Of a DNA stretch of 64,000 nt, positions 23,247 to 35,119 are shown piece after piece. A program made the position numbers and the translations under genes. The notes under the pieces are model-generated. The model saw only the letters and a program-made list of their open reading frames with translations. It was not told the DNA's origin and searched no databases. The stretch covers positions 163,686,559-163,750,558 of the forward strand of contig CAXKWD010000002.1 in assembly GCA_964059195.1 (NCBI GenBank), in the 5' to 3' direction. The first letter of the stretch is position 1, and every line of letters starts with the position of its first letter. Source of the stretch: Ectobius pallidus (lineage: Eukaryota > Arthropoda > Insecta > Blattodea > Ectobiidae).

Positions 23247-24508
23247 AGTATGAAACGGCTCGTCCTTGTGATTTTTAGCCCTTTATTTTGAACTATCCAG
23301 TATGTGTCTGGGAACCACAAAACGACCGACCTCGGTAGCTCAGTGGTTGCAGAAGAGTGTCTCTATCTTATCTCGGGGGAACTTGGGTGGTGTGTTCTGT
23401 ATATATACTAGTAATGATGTCACAATATTACTGGTATGACTAAGATTTATTTATGTCCAATAATGTCTTTAACAATTAACAACTTGAATATGTGAGTGAT
23501 GAACTCAGAATGTCAGGACGGTAGAACGCTTTGTAATACTGCTGTTAATATCGGTGATTTTATGTCGTGATGACGTGCAAATTGCTGCGTGTTGATACTG
23601 TCGGTATTGTTCCTTGTAACCCACAAGTACTTACGTGCGTCACTGAATTTACCTTGGTAGTAACTGTAAATAAGTTCCTAATACAAACTGCTTTTTATAT
23701 TAATTATTTATTGATACCGTGAGCAGGACCCTCCTGATCACGATAATATGACTTTTTATAAAGTATAATATACTTCCCTGGCACTTTGAAGTCAAGAAGC
23801 AAGAAATGTCCCCTGCACCGACTAACTCGGCGAAGGAGTCTTGAAGAAGTGTTTCCCTATCACCTGTGTTCCAGCGTCCATCGTTCCTTAGTTTATCTCT
23901 CCCCTCTTATTTCTACAACCAATAGTAACTACTATTAGAGCATTTTACCATGTTTTTCAATGAGAGATGTACTCTCATTGGTTATATTCATTTGAGCTTC
24001 TACATGCTACTCTGGCTAGGAAGTATCGCTTCCCAGCTCACTCAGTTCCAGTGATTACTCCTGGATTCTCGGAACAGCTATACAGACTGCTCTTCCCACT
24101 CAACATTCTCGGTACCTTCTTTTCACAGTTCCTAAGTTCTATTCTGTAAGTTTTTACCACAATAAGAGAGCACTTCTTAACAATGAGTGTCCCTTATATC
24201 ATGCTGTGGTTGAATAGCAGAGTGTATTTCCCTCACTGTTTTTCCTTGAATTCTGTCTGAGTATCTGCAGTTACAATGTGAAGTTTCGCTAGCTTGAAAT
24301 TTATCTTACTAAAATATTACTAGAATATTACTTATTTATTTTATTATTGAATTTATTATCATTTAATATCTATTTCTTATGACATTTAATTGTGGTACTA
24401 TCAATGCTCAATCATATTTGATATACTCAATCTTATTTAATATGCTCAATAATATTTGATATATGTTCTGATTATAACCATGTTCAATCCATGATTATGA
24501 TCCTATCA
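23247..24508 (-). repeat. 5' LTR
   Basis: 1262 bp, the single-copy form of the LTR. It is nearly identical to 16823-18220; I see only about five single-base differences. It borders the primer binding site at 23246 and the PLE sequence resuming at 24509. Confidence 0.9.
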
Positions 24509-24744
24509 ACTCCATTGTACTGATTAACAATGAAGATTATATCAAGAATACAATAGAATTTATTGAAAGCAATAACATGGAAAAACTTAATACTGAACGC
24601 AGAAAAAATTCAACAAAAATTGAAAAAGATTTTAAGACAATCGGATTTAATTTTAAGTGAAAAAGACATGAAAACTAATCTAAATATGAACCCAAACCAC
24701 CTACACTCCGTGCACAAATAAAGACACATAAACAAAACTACCCT
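24509..24744 (+). pseudogene. PLE protein fragment between two insertions
   Basis: Reads SIVLINNEDYIKNTIEF and continues with PLE N-terminal text, with frame decay toward the right end. The final bases TACCCT (24739-24744) are the left copy of the target duplication of the palindromic element. Codons for NYP here join to IRPVVNFRNAP at 48686. Confidence 0.7.
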
Positions 24745-25310
24745 AGTAGTATGGTATTATATGTGACGTCAGAGGTGGAATGTGGAATGAGAGGAGAAAC
24801 GGGGGCGTGGCTATGACGTCACGGATCACGTGACAGAAGGCGCTGGAGGGGAGGGAGGCGCAGCTATAACGTCACAAGTGGGCGTGGCTTATGACGTCAC
24901 AAGTGGGCGTGGCTATGACGTCATGACCTTTGTCATGGTAACGTGAATCAAATGGCGTCGGTTCCGGTTCCTATTGCAAATGGCGGACCATGCGCGAAAT
25001 TCAAAATTTGGAAATTCATTATACGTTACGTTTCCGGTTCCTATTTCAAGTGGCGTAAGGTGGGAAATTTAAAAATTGTATTTTGGTATATGGCGGGTGA
25101 TTTGAAAATTGCGAATGGTGGAAAGTGGATATTACAATTGAAAATAGCGTAAGGTGGGAAATTTGAAATTTTTATATGGCTAGATGGCGGGTGATTTGAA
25201 AACTGCAAAAGGTGGAAATTGGATATTACAATTACAAATGGCGTAAGGTGGGAAATTTGAAATTTGTATATTGCTAGATGGCAGGTGGAATGTTTTACGT
25301 CATAATTCAA
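24745..25310. promoter_or_regulatory. Left tip: TGACGTCA and GGGCGTGG clusters
   Basis: Four perfect TGACGTCA palindromes at 24764, 24814, 24892 and 24916, three GGGCGTGG boxes and one CACGTG lie in the first 180 bp. Further in, ATGGCG, GGTGGGAAATTT and related phrases recur at about 65-70 bp spacing. TGACGTCA is the CRE/ATF binding palindrome. Such clusters at the ends of a replicon suit an enhancer or origin role. That role is inferred. Confidence 0.6.
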
Positions 25311-25359
25311 AATAGCGTCAATGCTTACGTCACAAGTCGATTGCTATGACCTATCTCAA

Positions 25360-25665
25360 CAGTGGAGTGGTAGGGGAAGGTGGAATAAGAGGGGAAGGTG
25401 GAATGACTACGTCATAATTCAAAAATGCGACATTGCTTACGTCACAAGTGGAATAAGAGGGGAAGGTGGAATGACTACATCATAATTCAAAATGGCGAAA
25501 TTGCTTACGTCACCAGTGGAATAAGAGGGGAAGGTGGAATGACTACATCATAATTCAAAATGGCGACATTGCTTACGTCACAAGTGGAATAAGAGGAGAA
25601 GGTGGAATTTTTTACGTCATAATTCAAGATGGCGACATTGCTTACGTCATCAGAGGATTGGGAGG
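25360..25665. repeat. Tip tandem array, about 68-bp unit (left arm)
   Basis: Four or more tandem units built from GGTGGAATGACTACATCAT, AATTCAAAATGGCGACATTG, CTTACGTCACAAGTGGAAT and AAGAGGGGAA. Each has a TTACGTCA half-site. The mirror array lies at 47775-48000. Confidence 0.85.
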
Positions 25666-25669
25666 ATTG

Positions 25670-26060
25670 CTATGACCTATCTCAACAGTGGAGTGGTTTA
25701 TGACGTCATGAGTCAATATGACAGATTTCAACTTTATGTCGTTTTGTTTGCATGGAAGCATTACAGAAGCAGCAGGAAGTATATATATCATATTACTCTA
25801 CGTCATCAGTTTTGTTCCCACGTTTTGTCACGTACACCAGAACAAGTGGCCGCAACACCTGGTCAGAAGTGCGACTCACATTACAGTACGAAGCGTAAAT
25901 CCAACATCATCATTATTTTATGATTATATTCCTCCATACAAGTTTTCCACAAGATGTCTATTTCCCTAAAAATAGCCTTGAGGTTGACTCAGCCTGGAGA
26001 AAATGTGGTCGGTGCGTAAGGCTTACATAAGTGCCGAATGTCAAAAATCTGGGCCTCCTA

Positions 26061-26099
<39 letters not shown>

Positions 26100-27350
26100 C
26101 AGACACCATCTAAAGTGTAGAGATATCGATATTTTATCCCTTCGTAATTTTTTATGAATATGGTAGCTAACGTCTTAAAACTATATTTTATCATACAATT
26201 TTGTCATAAGATGATAATCCTAACCCTGAGGTCTACTCAGCCTCGTTCTTACCAGTCAGTGTATAATATTAAGTCGTAAATTTTGCTAACGTGACCGGTA
26301 CATGATCTTACGTATCGAATGAGCTTCAAACCCTCGGTATAATGAGGGAATAATATTATGTTGATAATTACATGTTTTTATAATGCAGATACCGTATTAT
26401 AATATCGTAGAGTGATTAAAACATATAGAACTAACGTTGTTTCATTGCAGAGAGATTTGCTGAGGTAAGCTAGCCTTGATGTATACTATTTCTGCTTGTT
26501 ATCTCTTACTATACGGCGGCCATATGATGTAGTAGCCTTCAACGCTCAGATGTAACATTCTCATTCAGTGAAACTCTTTCCTTTTAAAACTCCATCGTAA
26601 TATTATAACATCACAGTCCTGTTCCCTTTAATTACTCTTCATGTTTATTATGTCTTATGTGATTATTTTAATAATCATCGTTATTCTGTTGCTGCATATT
26701 AAAAGATGAAATTCTAATATTTCATCGCAGAATGGGTCTGGGTTCGATTCCTGGCCGGGTAGAGGGCTTTTCAGTAATGAAGAATCTCCGACATATGTCT
26801 TGTGTATTATATATTAAACCAATGTCTCATCTCTGAAGGAACCTTATATTATTATTAATGAATTTAGCTTCCGTTTTAATATAGAGTATAACATAACACA
26901 TTTGTCAGCATTTATTTTTGCAAGCATATAATGTCCAAAAGACACGTTTTCAGAATTAAATATCGGATATCTGCTTATTCATCAAGTTTCCGTTGCGAGG
27001 ATATAATTTACATACGCCAGCAATTTATTGTGAGAAATCACGATCATGCATTTTCACATGCATATAATGTTATAGGCTTTACGCTTTGAGGAAATCACTT
27101 CGGAAATGGATATGTAATTACTGCTGACTTCATCATTTTTAAACTTTACCGTGTATTTGTCCTGTTGCGAGGCTACAATTCATTGCATAATCATCAGTTT
27201 TTTTAAACTTTTATCATTTCGTTGGTGGAAAATAAATAATTTACCGTTGTGAGGCTAGCATTCATTACGTCATCATTATTTCTACCGTCGCGAGGCTATT
27301 TCATAACGTCATCACTACAGACCTGCTCCTCGTGTAACGTTTGGCCGCTA
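25670..27350. other. Left-arm non-coding stretch with SINE-like box B
   Basis: No supported gene. It mirrors 45960-47760 in the right arm. An (ATT)n tract lies at about 26063-26099. At 26741-26751 is GGTTCGATTCC, a box-B-like sequence in a context (GTCTGGGTTCGATTCCTGGC) typical of the 3' part of a tRNA-derived SINE. No box A is recognisable. Confidence 0.4.
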
Positions 27351-27352
27351 GC

Positions 27353-27361
27353 TTTTAAATA
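27353..27361 (+). promoter_or_regulatory. TATA-like box of the four-exon gene (left arm)
   Basis: TTTTAAATA is conserved in both arms, about 120 bp before the ATG. A CATTCATCT stretch about 30 bp downstream could be the initiator. A possible acceptor (ATTTCAG at about 27455) may mark a 5' UTR intron. Confidence 0.45.
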
Positions 27362-27479
27362 CGAGGTTGAAAGTTGCAATACATTCATCTCTACACAAAC
27401 CCCCTTCAGGTGAAGAGCTGCCAGCGAAGATTGAGTGTGATAAATTATATTTCAGCGGTCAAGAATATTCAATAGCATC

Positions 27480-30034
27480 ATGGGTAAGTTAGAGTGTATT
27501 TTTTTTACAATAAACCTGAATTTTATATTATATTATACAAATACAAAAACACAAATACAATATTATACAAGTGTTAAACACCCGAAAGAGCAGAATGCTC
27601 GGGCTCGGGTGCAGTTCAGTCTTAAAACGTACAGCATTATCATACACACACACACACACACACGAACATATACATACACATGCAAGCATCACAAAACAAA
27701 ATTAACATAAATCACAAGAGAACATAAAAACGTATAATTTCATTACTGTTAACATTTACTTATAAAATACATCAAGAAAATAAGATGAACTATTTTAGAA
27801 AAACTATTTTATAATATATCTTATTCTATTCTTAAAACTATTCACATTCATGTTATTTATATCTGGATGCTTTCTTAATACATTATTGTATAGTCTTACT
27901 CCAAAATTAAACCCATGTTTCAGCGCAGCTGATGTATTACACTTAATTTCAATTAAGGGTGAGGAGGCAATTCGTCTTGTGTTAAGAGGGTGAAAATGTG
28001 TTTTAAAATTAGATTTATGTTTATGGATAAAAAAAGAAAATTTCTTTTAAATAAATTCAAAATATCTAATACATTAAATTCAGGGAAGATAAGTTGCCTA
28101 GGGCAATCCAAAGGTTTCTTTAAGCAAATCTTTATTATACGTTTTTGCAGTAATAATAAAGGAGTAACATTAGATTTAGAAGTGCCTCCCCAACCAATTA
28201 TTCCATACTGTATTACAGATTGTATTAAAGCTAAGTATACAGACCGTAAAACATACGTAGGCATATAAGAGAGCAAGATTACAAATTTATGTATAGTTTT
28301 ACGAAGTCTGTTAGTTATGCATGCTATGTGTTTATTCCATTTTTAATTTTGGTCAATAATTATTCCTAAATACTTTACCTCAGTACTAGTACGTATGGAA
28401 GAGCAAAAACAATTTTGAGTTATGGAACAACCAGAAATGTGAAATTTGATAGAATTTTGAAAAGATTCCTGATCTTGAATACCTGTTTTGGTTAAAGAAA
28501 AAGGTAATAAAGATGTTTTAGCGATATTTAAAGAAAGCATATTTACATCCAGCCAGTTTGTTATAATGCTTAGCCCCTTATTAGCATTTTCGTATGTATT
28601 GTTCCAATTTGAACCAGAAAAAATCAATATTGTGTCATCAGCATAGGAGTAGCTGGATCCAGACATTGCGTCTAGTTTAAATTTCAGTAGATCATTTATA
28701 TATACAAGGAATAAAATAGGTCCGAAAATTGTTCCTTGTGGAACTCCAATATTTATGTTCTTTGCTTCACTGAGTTGATTATTACCTTTTACAATTTGAT
28801 TCCTGTCATTTAAATATGATGCAAAAAATTTTAAAATGACTCCATTTATACCTAGCGCTTGTAGTATAAAAAATATTTCCTGCGATGTTTATAGTGCTAG
28901 CCTATATGTTTTTTACTCCTCAATATGTGTAGTACACTAGTCTAGTTTAATATAGCACAGCTATTATTCAAAATTCATTTTAGTTGTTAACAACGTCTTA
29001 GAGATTTTATAAATCACATGTGAATTATTCCTCACAAATATTAATTTTCTCCATTAAATATACATAGCCTATGTTCTATTCGATTACAATATAACATATT
29101 TCGAGAATATAGATGGATAGGTAGAATTATTTTGATAATTCAAACACTACCACCCAGAGTGTGTTATAATAATAATATTCACGTCCTCCGTTATCTGAAA
29201 TATTTCTACTAAATATTATAAACGTGAAAATATAGACCTAACCACACTAGATAATTTTATTAATATTAATATAAATATTATCCTTATACATACACCGTTT
29301 ATCTTCTACAACATAACCATAACCACTCGCAGACATGGTACATGAAATAATATCTATAAGGTGATGCAATATTATTCTCATTCCGCAGATCATATGGAAC
29401 AATATTGGGACGGAGTCCCCGACAATATAATATCAAAGGCGCTAGATGGTGAAGAAGTCGATTCTGAACCTACATCTACACAGGTATGTAGTGAAATTAT
29501 TATTATTTCTTATATTTCAGTGATTGTACAAGACAAATCTTAATTTTTTCTCATAGATCTTAATATTTTATTTTTCTTTTGTTACAGAATACAGAGTTCA
29601 ACCGCATAAGTAGCAACATGTCTAATATATCGAAAGAGGTGTTCTTCTATAATTATCACGAGAAGAAATTATTCAAAGAACAGGTTTCTTATTATAGTTC
29701 TCTAACATCTGATTATACTCGTATTTGGCCATGTGGACGATTGGAGAAGGACTCACACTCTCGCGAGTTTCATTCTGAAACATGTGATGGTGTTCAACAT
29801 TATATGTTATGTATAGACCCGTAGGATGTTAGTAGAGCGATGTGCTACCACATATGTGCAGACGGACAAGATTGCTCTGTGTATAAATCTTCTAACAAGA
29901 TGGTATGTAACATTTCTTCAATACTTTTTTTTAAAAGTAGTCTATTACTAGACTTTATTTACATTTGTATTTTTGTTTTGTTTCAGACGTTGGATGAACT
30001 AAAGGAAGATCACGATGAATGGTTGTACGCCTAA
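27480..30034 (+). CDS. Four-exon gene of the palindrome, left-arm copy
   Basis: Exons by inspection: 27480-27483 (ATGG), 29389-29483, 29588-29902 and 29987-30034. Donors are GTAAGT, GTATGT and GTATGT; acceptors are TTCCGCAG, TTGTTACAG and TTGTTTCAG. All joins keep frame. The product starts MDHMEQYWDGVPDNIISKAL and continues through WPCGRLEKD and HYMLCIDP. An in-frame TAG lies at 29822-29824 (product 111 aa); the frame then stays open through CYHICADGQDCSVYKSSNK to DEWLYA and TAA (153 aa with readthrough). Text after the TAG is Cys-rich, and its last intron keeps frame, so it was once coding. The first intron has received a LINE insertion. No family recognised. It is transcribed from the tip toward the centre. 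Confidence 0.6.
27489..28866 (-). mobile_element. 5'-truncated LINE in the first intron, left arm only
   Basis: Absent from the right arm, where the donor runs straight into TATATAAAATATTTCC. Minus-strand RT text starts with GVPQGTIFGPILFLVYIND, then YSYADDTILIF, and runs to 27953 in one frame with a single stop (28340-28342). The 3' UTR (27489-27952) contains a (CA)n tract at about 27642-27663. A simple target duplication is not obvious. The RT is of the CR1/Jockey type. This insertion dates after the arms formed. Confidence 0.8.
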
Positions 30035-32120
30035 GGCTTGCTTCCATCACACAGCATGTCTTATATATTTTTTACAGGACGCTGTTCAACCTTGTATATT
30101 TAGAATTATTACATAATTCTTATTATATTTGCTAGAAAATTCAAAATAGAGTTTAGAAATTCTTTCATTCCATGTATTACATGATGTGGTTATGTTACAA
30201 TATTCTCGCCATGAGCTAAATTTCTGTATTCGTACAGTTTCTCAACATTCCATTTTGCTTCAAAGTAATGTTCTTTACGCATTTCTCGCACTAAATCATT
30301 ATTCTTTATATTCTGCTGCATACTCCTTAATGAACCAAAGTCATAGATTTTTACCTAATTTACACCATCATGTATGAATTAGTTTCTTAGCTTTCCACTA
30401 TTTCCCACCATTTTATTCATGTTATCATACCATTTAGCTAATTAACATCACACTATGGGTTTATTACCATGTATACACACATTTCTTCTATAATACATCA
30501 CAAGTTTGATGGCTAAAATAATATGCTTATTGTTTTTCCAAGTTCTCATCATTACTCACAATGCCTTTGAACTCGACCTGTTCATCATTCCAGTCTAAGA
30601 CCCATATTTTAAATGCACTTAACACAATTATAATTTTTTACGAGATCTTTGTCATAATTTACAGAGCACCTATTAGTTATTGATAATATTGTTTTAAATT
30701 CAAAGTCATTGCATCCGTTAATCTTCACTTTAATACTATTTCATTTTACATTTTCGACTATGTTCGCCCTACATATACCATTTCTATTTCAGTTCTACTT
30801 ATGAGGTTTCTTTGGCCAAGGCAATTATTCACTTCGTCTCATTATAACATCTACTAAGAAACCTTAGGAAAAGGATTCTTTAAATATAATTATGATATCT
30901 AAATTTCCTTCTTTAACCATGACTAGGTTTCAACTTCATATCTATAAGCCAGATTTTTTTTCTTTCTTTTTAGAAACTCGACGATCACAATTCTAGCATC
31001 CAGGCTGACAGATGAAACAATTACCATTATTATTACTATTACTTTTATTATCACATTCGAGCTTTATAACCATAAAGGACATGTCCTACTATCAATCAGC
31101 GGCTCACTTTCCACTGTTTCATTTCGGTATTAGGTGACAATATTACGGTCTAAGTTGTAAGCAAAGCAGCTTTCCAGCTATGAGCTATCATTTCTATATA
31201 CATCTAAATCTTCATAAGTTCTCACATATGCCAGTACACACCGTTTGAGGTTTTTCTTCAGAAAAATAAGTACAGGACCGGTATAGATCCACTATACATC
31301 TGAAGCGATGATAGCTCTAACATCAATTTATATTCTTCTTTCGGACATCCATCTTTCTATGTTCATTCCCACTTTTATTAATTTAGGTGTACACTTCATT
31401 ATAGTATTTATTATTATAAATAACAAATATCAGAACTCATTAAGGATTAGTGTTGTAAAAAAGTTACAACTAAGGATTTCAAATTTTGCCCTATCTATAT
31501 AATTCACTACTCTAGCTGTAAAACATGATAATTTCTTGAAAATACGTTTAAGAATTCATTTCGAAACCTCATATTTCTGAACGTTTAGTCACACTATAAA
31601 ACAAGATTTTCTACATAAAATCACTATAAATATCGAAGTTTTTACATAAACTATCTATAAATATAGAATTTTCTACATAGAACAGCGAAAAATCACACAC
31701 ACACACCACATATTTAGGAGAGTAGACCTACATACGATTAGCTACATTTTGCACTCATAAATGATACTTTTTAATACGAGGAATTGTTCGAAATTGATAA
31801 ATGTGTACCAGATCTTCAGGTTGTTGTCAATATTCTGGTGGATATAACACGAAGCATACTATACATCATTCATCACTCTTTTTTACATAAATAACTCTAA
31901 ATTCAGTTAATAGAGGACTATGTAACGGAAATATTTAAGTAGGGTTATTCCATTCTTGACACTGAATAGGGAGGGTCTCGACTACAACATGTATTAGAAC
32001 GAAACTGATGTCTCACCAGTTAGAACTAGTCTGGATTGGCTTTTGTCTAGTTAGCTAATTGTATTTAACAAGCAACAACTATTTATTAGGTCTCCTTTTG
32101 CCAAAAAACTAATGGAATAG
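30035..32120. other. Left-arm non-coding stretch
   Basis: Mirrors 42540-44610 and shows no supported gene in this arm. The equivalent right-arm stretch has a 66-codon open frame (43927-44127) that is frameshifted here, in an A/T run near 30640. Confidence 0.45.
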
Positions 32121-32680
32121 GTCTCGTCTCGTTCTCGTCTCGTTCTCGTCTCGTTCTCGTATCGTCTCGTCTCGTTCTCGTCTCGTCTTGTCCTCGTCTC
32201 GTCTCGTCTTGTCCTCGTCTCGTCTCGTCTCGTCTCGTCTCGTCTCGTCTCGTTCTCTTCTCGTCTCGTCTCGTCTCGTCTCGTTCTCTTCTCGTCTCGT
32301 CTCGTCTCGTTCTCTTCTCGTCTCGTTCTCGTCTTGTCTCGTTCTCGTCTCGTCTCGTTCTCGACTCGTCTCGCTCTCGTCTCGTCTATTTGTGTATTTA
32401 ACACAAGATCCAGTACAAGAACATCACCATCATCATTATAGTCATATCTGCTTCAGGATTTGGAATGAAGTGATACATTTTATAACGAGAAACTATATAA
32501 AACAAATGGCTCAGGTTTACAGACTCTAAAATTTCATAAGTCATCACTTCTCGTCTCGTCTCGTCTCGTCTCGTGTCGTCTCGTCTCGTCTCGTCTCGTC
32601 TCGTCTCGTCTCGTCTCGTCTCGTCTCGTCTCGTCTCGTCTCGTCTCGTCTCGTCTCGTCTCGTCTCGTCTCGTCTCGTC
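32121..32680. repeat. (CGTCT)n pentamer arrays, left arm
   Basis: Two arrays (32121-32388, interrupted by TTCTC variants; 32549-32680, nearly pure) separated by a unique unit that begins TATTTGTGTATTTAACACAAG. The right arm holds an unequal counterpart at 42064-42535. Open frames through these arrays are not genes. Confidence 0.9.
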
Positions 32681-32717
32681 TATTAGTGTATTCAACACAA
32701 CATCCAATTCAAGAACA

Positions 32718-33735
32718 TCACCATCATCATTATACTCATATCTGCTTAAGGATTTGGAATGAAGTAATACATTTTATAACGAGAAACTATATAAGACAAA
32801 CGGCTCAGGTTTACAGACTCTAAAATTTCATATGTCATCACTAAGAATATTCTATCTGACTAGGACATATACGTATGGAAAATGAAAAACATGTACATTT
32901 GTTTGTATCTTTTCTGTTTATTGTATCCCTCAACCATTATTCATAACCCAACTTATAGTGTGAGACATATTATATCACAGCTTTGGTTAGGTTAGGATAG
33001 GTTAATTTAGGTAATGTTAGGTTAGGTTATGTTAGCAGGATGATATTTGAAAATTATTTCATCAATAATGAAAAGGCTAAGTTAGGTTATGATAGGTTCG
33101 TTTAGGTTATGTTAGGTTAGGTTAGGTTAGTTTAGGTTATGTTAGGTTAGGTTAGGTTAGCAGGGTATTTTTAAATTATTTCTAGAAACATTGATAAAAT
33201 GTGCCAAGGAACTTAACCTTTTCATCAATGTAGAAATAATTTTAAAGTTTTATCCTGCTAACCTAACCTAATCTAACATAACCTAAACAAACCTAACGTA
33301 ACCTAACCTAACATAAACTAAACTAACCTATCCAGACCTAACTTAGCATTTTCATTAATGATGAAATAATTTTAAAATATCATCCTGCTTACCTAACCTA
33401 ACCTAACATAACCTAAACTAACCTATCCTAACCTAACCAAAGCTGTGATATAATATGTCTCACACTGTAAGTTGGGTTATGAATAATGGTTGAGGGATAC
33501 AATAAACAGAAAAGATACAAACAAATGTACATGTTTTTCGTTTTCCATACGTACATGTTTTTCATTTTCCATACGTATATGTCCTAGTCAGATAGAATAT
33601 TCTTAGTGATGACTTATGAAATTGAGTCTGTAAACCTGAGCCGTTTGTTTTATATAGTTTCTCGTTAAAAAATGTATCACTTCATTCCAAATCCTGAAGC
33701 AAGTATGACTGTAATGATGATAGTAGTAATAGTGG
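32718..33735. repeat. Nested inverted repeat with TTAGG/CCTAA blocks (left arm only)
   Basis: Arms at about 32718-33190 and 33240-33735 are inverted copies around a short centre. Inside, the left half carries degenerate GGTTAGGTTAGG runs (32984-33165) and the right half CCTAACCTAACC runs (33258-33440). The right arm of the giant element lacks this block, so it formed after the palindrome. TTAGG is the insect telomere unit, but such dispersed runs are also common away from telomeres. Confidence 0.75.
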
Positions 33736-34223
33736 AGGCATAGGAAGAGAGCCATCGAGGCCGGTCAGCCTCAAAAGATAAGTAAGCAATAAATAAAAAT
33801 AAATCCTATAATATTGTGAGAAGTGATGTGAACATTAAATCTTAAAAATAAAAATGTAATCCACGTAGGAGTATTTATTAGGGGTAGGCCCACCCCTATA
33901 TATACTTAAGCCTATCGTAAAAGAAAAAAAAATCCAAAAAATAAAGTATTTAAATTTTGTGAGTCGAGTACTTTTTATGATTTAAAAATAAAGCGTAATC
34001 CACGTAGGTCTATGTATGTGGGGTAGTCCCCGCCTGGGCGAGGCCCAGACTATACTAATCTCAGATGTGAAAATTAAGTTGTGATGGGTTTGTACATCCC
34101 TGCTTAAGCGAAGTTAAAGGTGTTTGTTGTAATAACACTGCAGGCAGTAAGGAAATGCAACGTAATGATGCAGCTAGATGATGGAATGCATGTTAGGTAA
34201 CGAAGATAAACATCATGACTTGC

Positions 34224-34913
34224 TTATATTAAATTGTGATGTATTCCCAGCGTGTGTCCAATTTCGTGAATGAGTACGTAATACAGACTGTTGATCTTTT
34301 CATCACCAGAGAAATTCGTTTTCGTAGACCATTGGAAGACGTCGTTAATGTGAATTTCAGGACGAATACCCTTACCAGGATGGAAGGCATGTGCTAAAAC
34401 ATGGTCATGTGTCACGAAATCGTCAGAACAATCCATATCGAGAAGTTCAAATTTATGGTATCCTCTCTGATTAGTTATTAAGATATCTGGTTGTTTTATA
34501 TCTCTTGAGAAAGTGACACCAGATATAGATGCCCATTTTTCAAAAGCCTTATATGCAATTTCTATAGCCTTTAGGTCCATGGTGTTATAATTCCATGGTA
34601 AAAATGTGTTTTGTTCCACTTGTTCAACTCTTCAGAGTACGTTATATCTGCAACTCCGCATCGCGGTGTCCTCATTAAAATCAAAGTGTCATTGTATAAC
34701 TTTGAAGATACATTAAGTCCATAATTAGCTTGAAACATGGCAAGAGCTTCTTCGAAAGTTCGTTTGTCTTTGTAGTGTGTTGCTATTACACGACAGATAT
34801 CCATACTGCTTTAGGTAATTAATTGCCATTTCTTGATCGTCGTCGTTGTCCACCATCATAACCTCCGCCCAGCCACAGAGGGCAATCGTTAAAATAATTG
34901 TAAGCCGTAACAT
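34224..34913 (-). pseudogene. Matrixin-type metalloprotease, left-arm copy (two frameshifts)
   Basis: A broken copy of the gene described at 40809-41497. Signal peptide and early prodomain are in one frame (34725-34913), the rest of the prodomain with PRCGVAD in a second (34571-34804), and the catalytic part with HEIGHTLGIHH in a third (34224-34619). The first break is a one-base difference from the right arm (TACAAAGAC here, TACGAGAC there). The second break is shared by both arms. Several residues of the catalytic part differ from the right-arm copy. No intact product is possible. Confidence 0.8.
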
Positions 34914-35119
34914 CTTGAAGTTCCACCAACATGGTCTCGACAGTGATGTAGCCGCTTATATACCCTGTCGATGACGTAAGCTGTTGCAATCGACACCTCC
35001 CCTCTCCTCCATTTTCCTCTGATGCGTAGCAATTAACATATCTACAGCCTGAAACCAAAGAAGTGTTGAGAGAAAAGAAAGGAATTTCTATTTGGTTATC
35101 ATACGAAAAATTAACTGTG

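Larger units (their letters stand above)
16823..24508 (-). mobile_element. Ty3/Gypsy LTR retrotransposon with internal pol deletion
   Basis: LTRs at 16823-18220 (3' LTR of the minus-strand element) and 23247-24508 (5' LTR). Between them are gag, aspartic protease and a remnant of the integrase C-terminus, all on the minus strand. RT, RNase H and the integrase core are missing, so it is non-autonomous. The LTRs differ at only a few positions, apart from a 136-bp duplication in one, so insertion is recent. The outer LTR bases on the plus strand are AGTATGAAAC and GATCCTATCA. A clear target duplication is not visible, although removal restores the PLE frame. Confidence 0.85.

Noticed and set aside
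25360..25665. CRISPR-like appearance of the tip array
   Set aside because: Units are continuous tandem repeats without unique spacers, in a eukaryotic genome.
27953..28666. RT frames at 27.9-28.7 kb as genes of the giant element
   Set aside because: Absent from the right arm; they belong to a LINE inserted later in the first intron.
32051..32404. Open frames of 60-117 codons rich in R, E, T and S in the CGTCT/CGAGA arrays (also 32188-32529 and 42282-42570)
   Set aside because: They are translations of pentamer repeats, open on both strands, with no conserved content.
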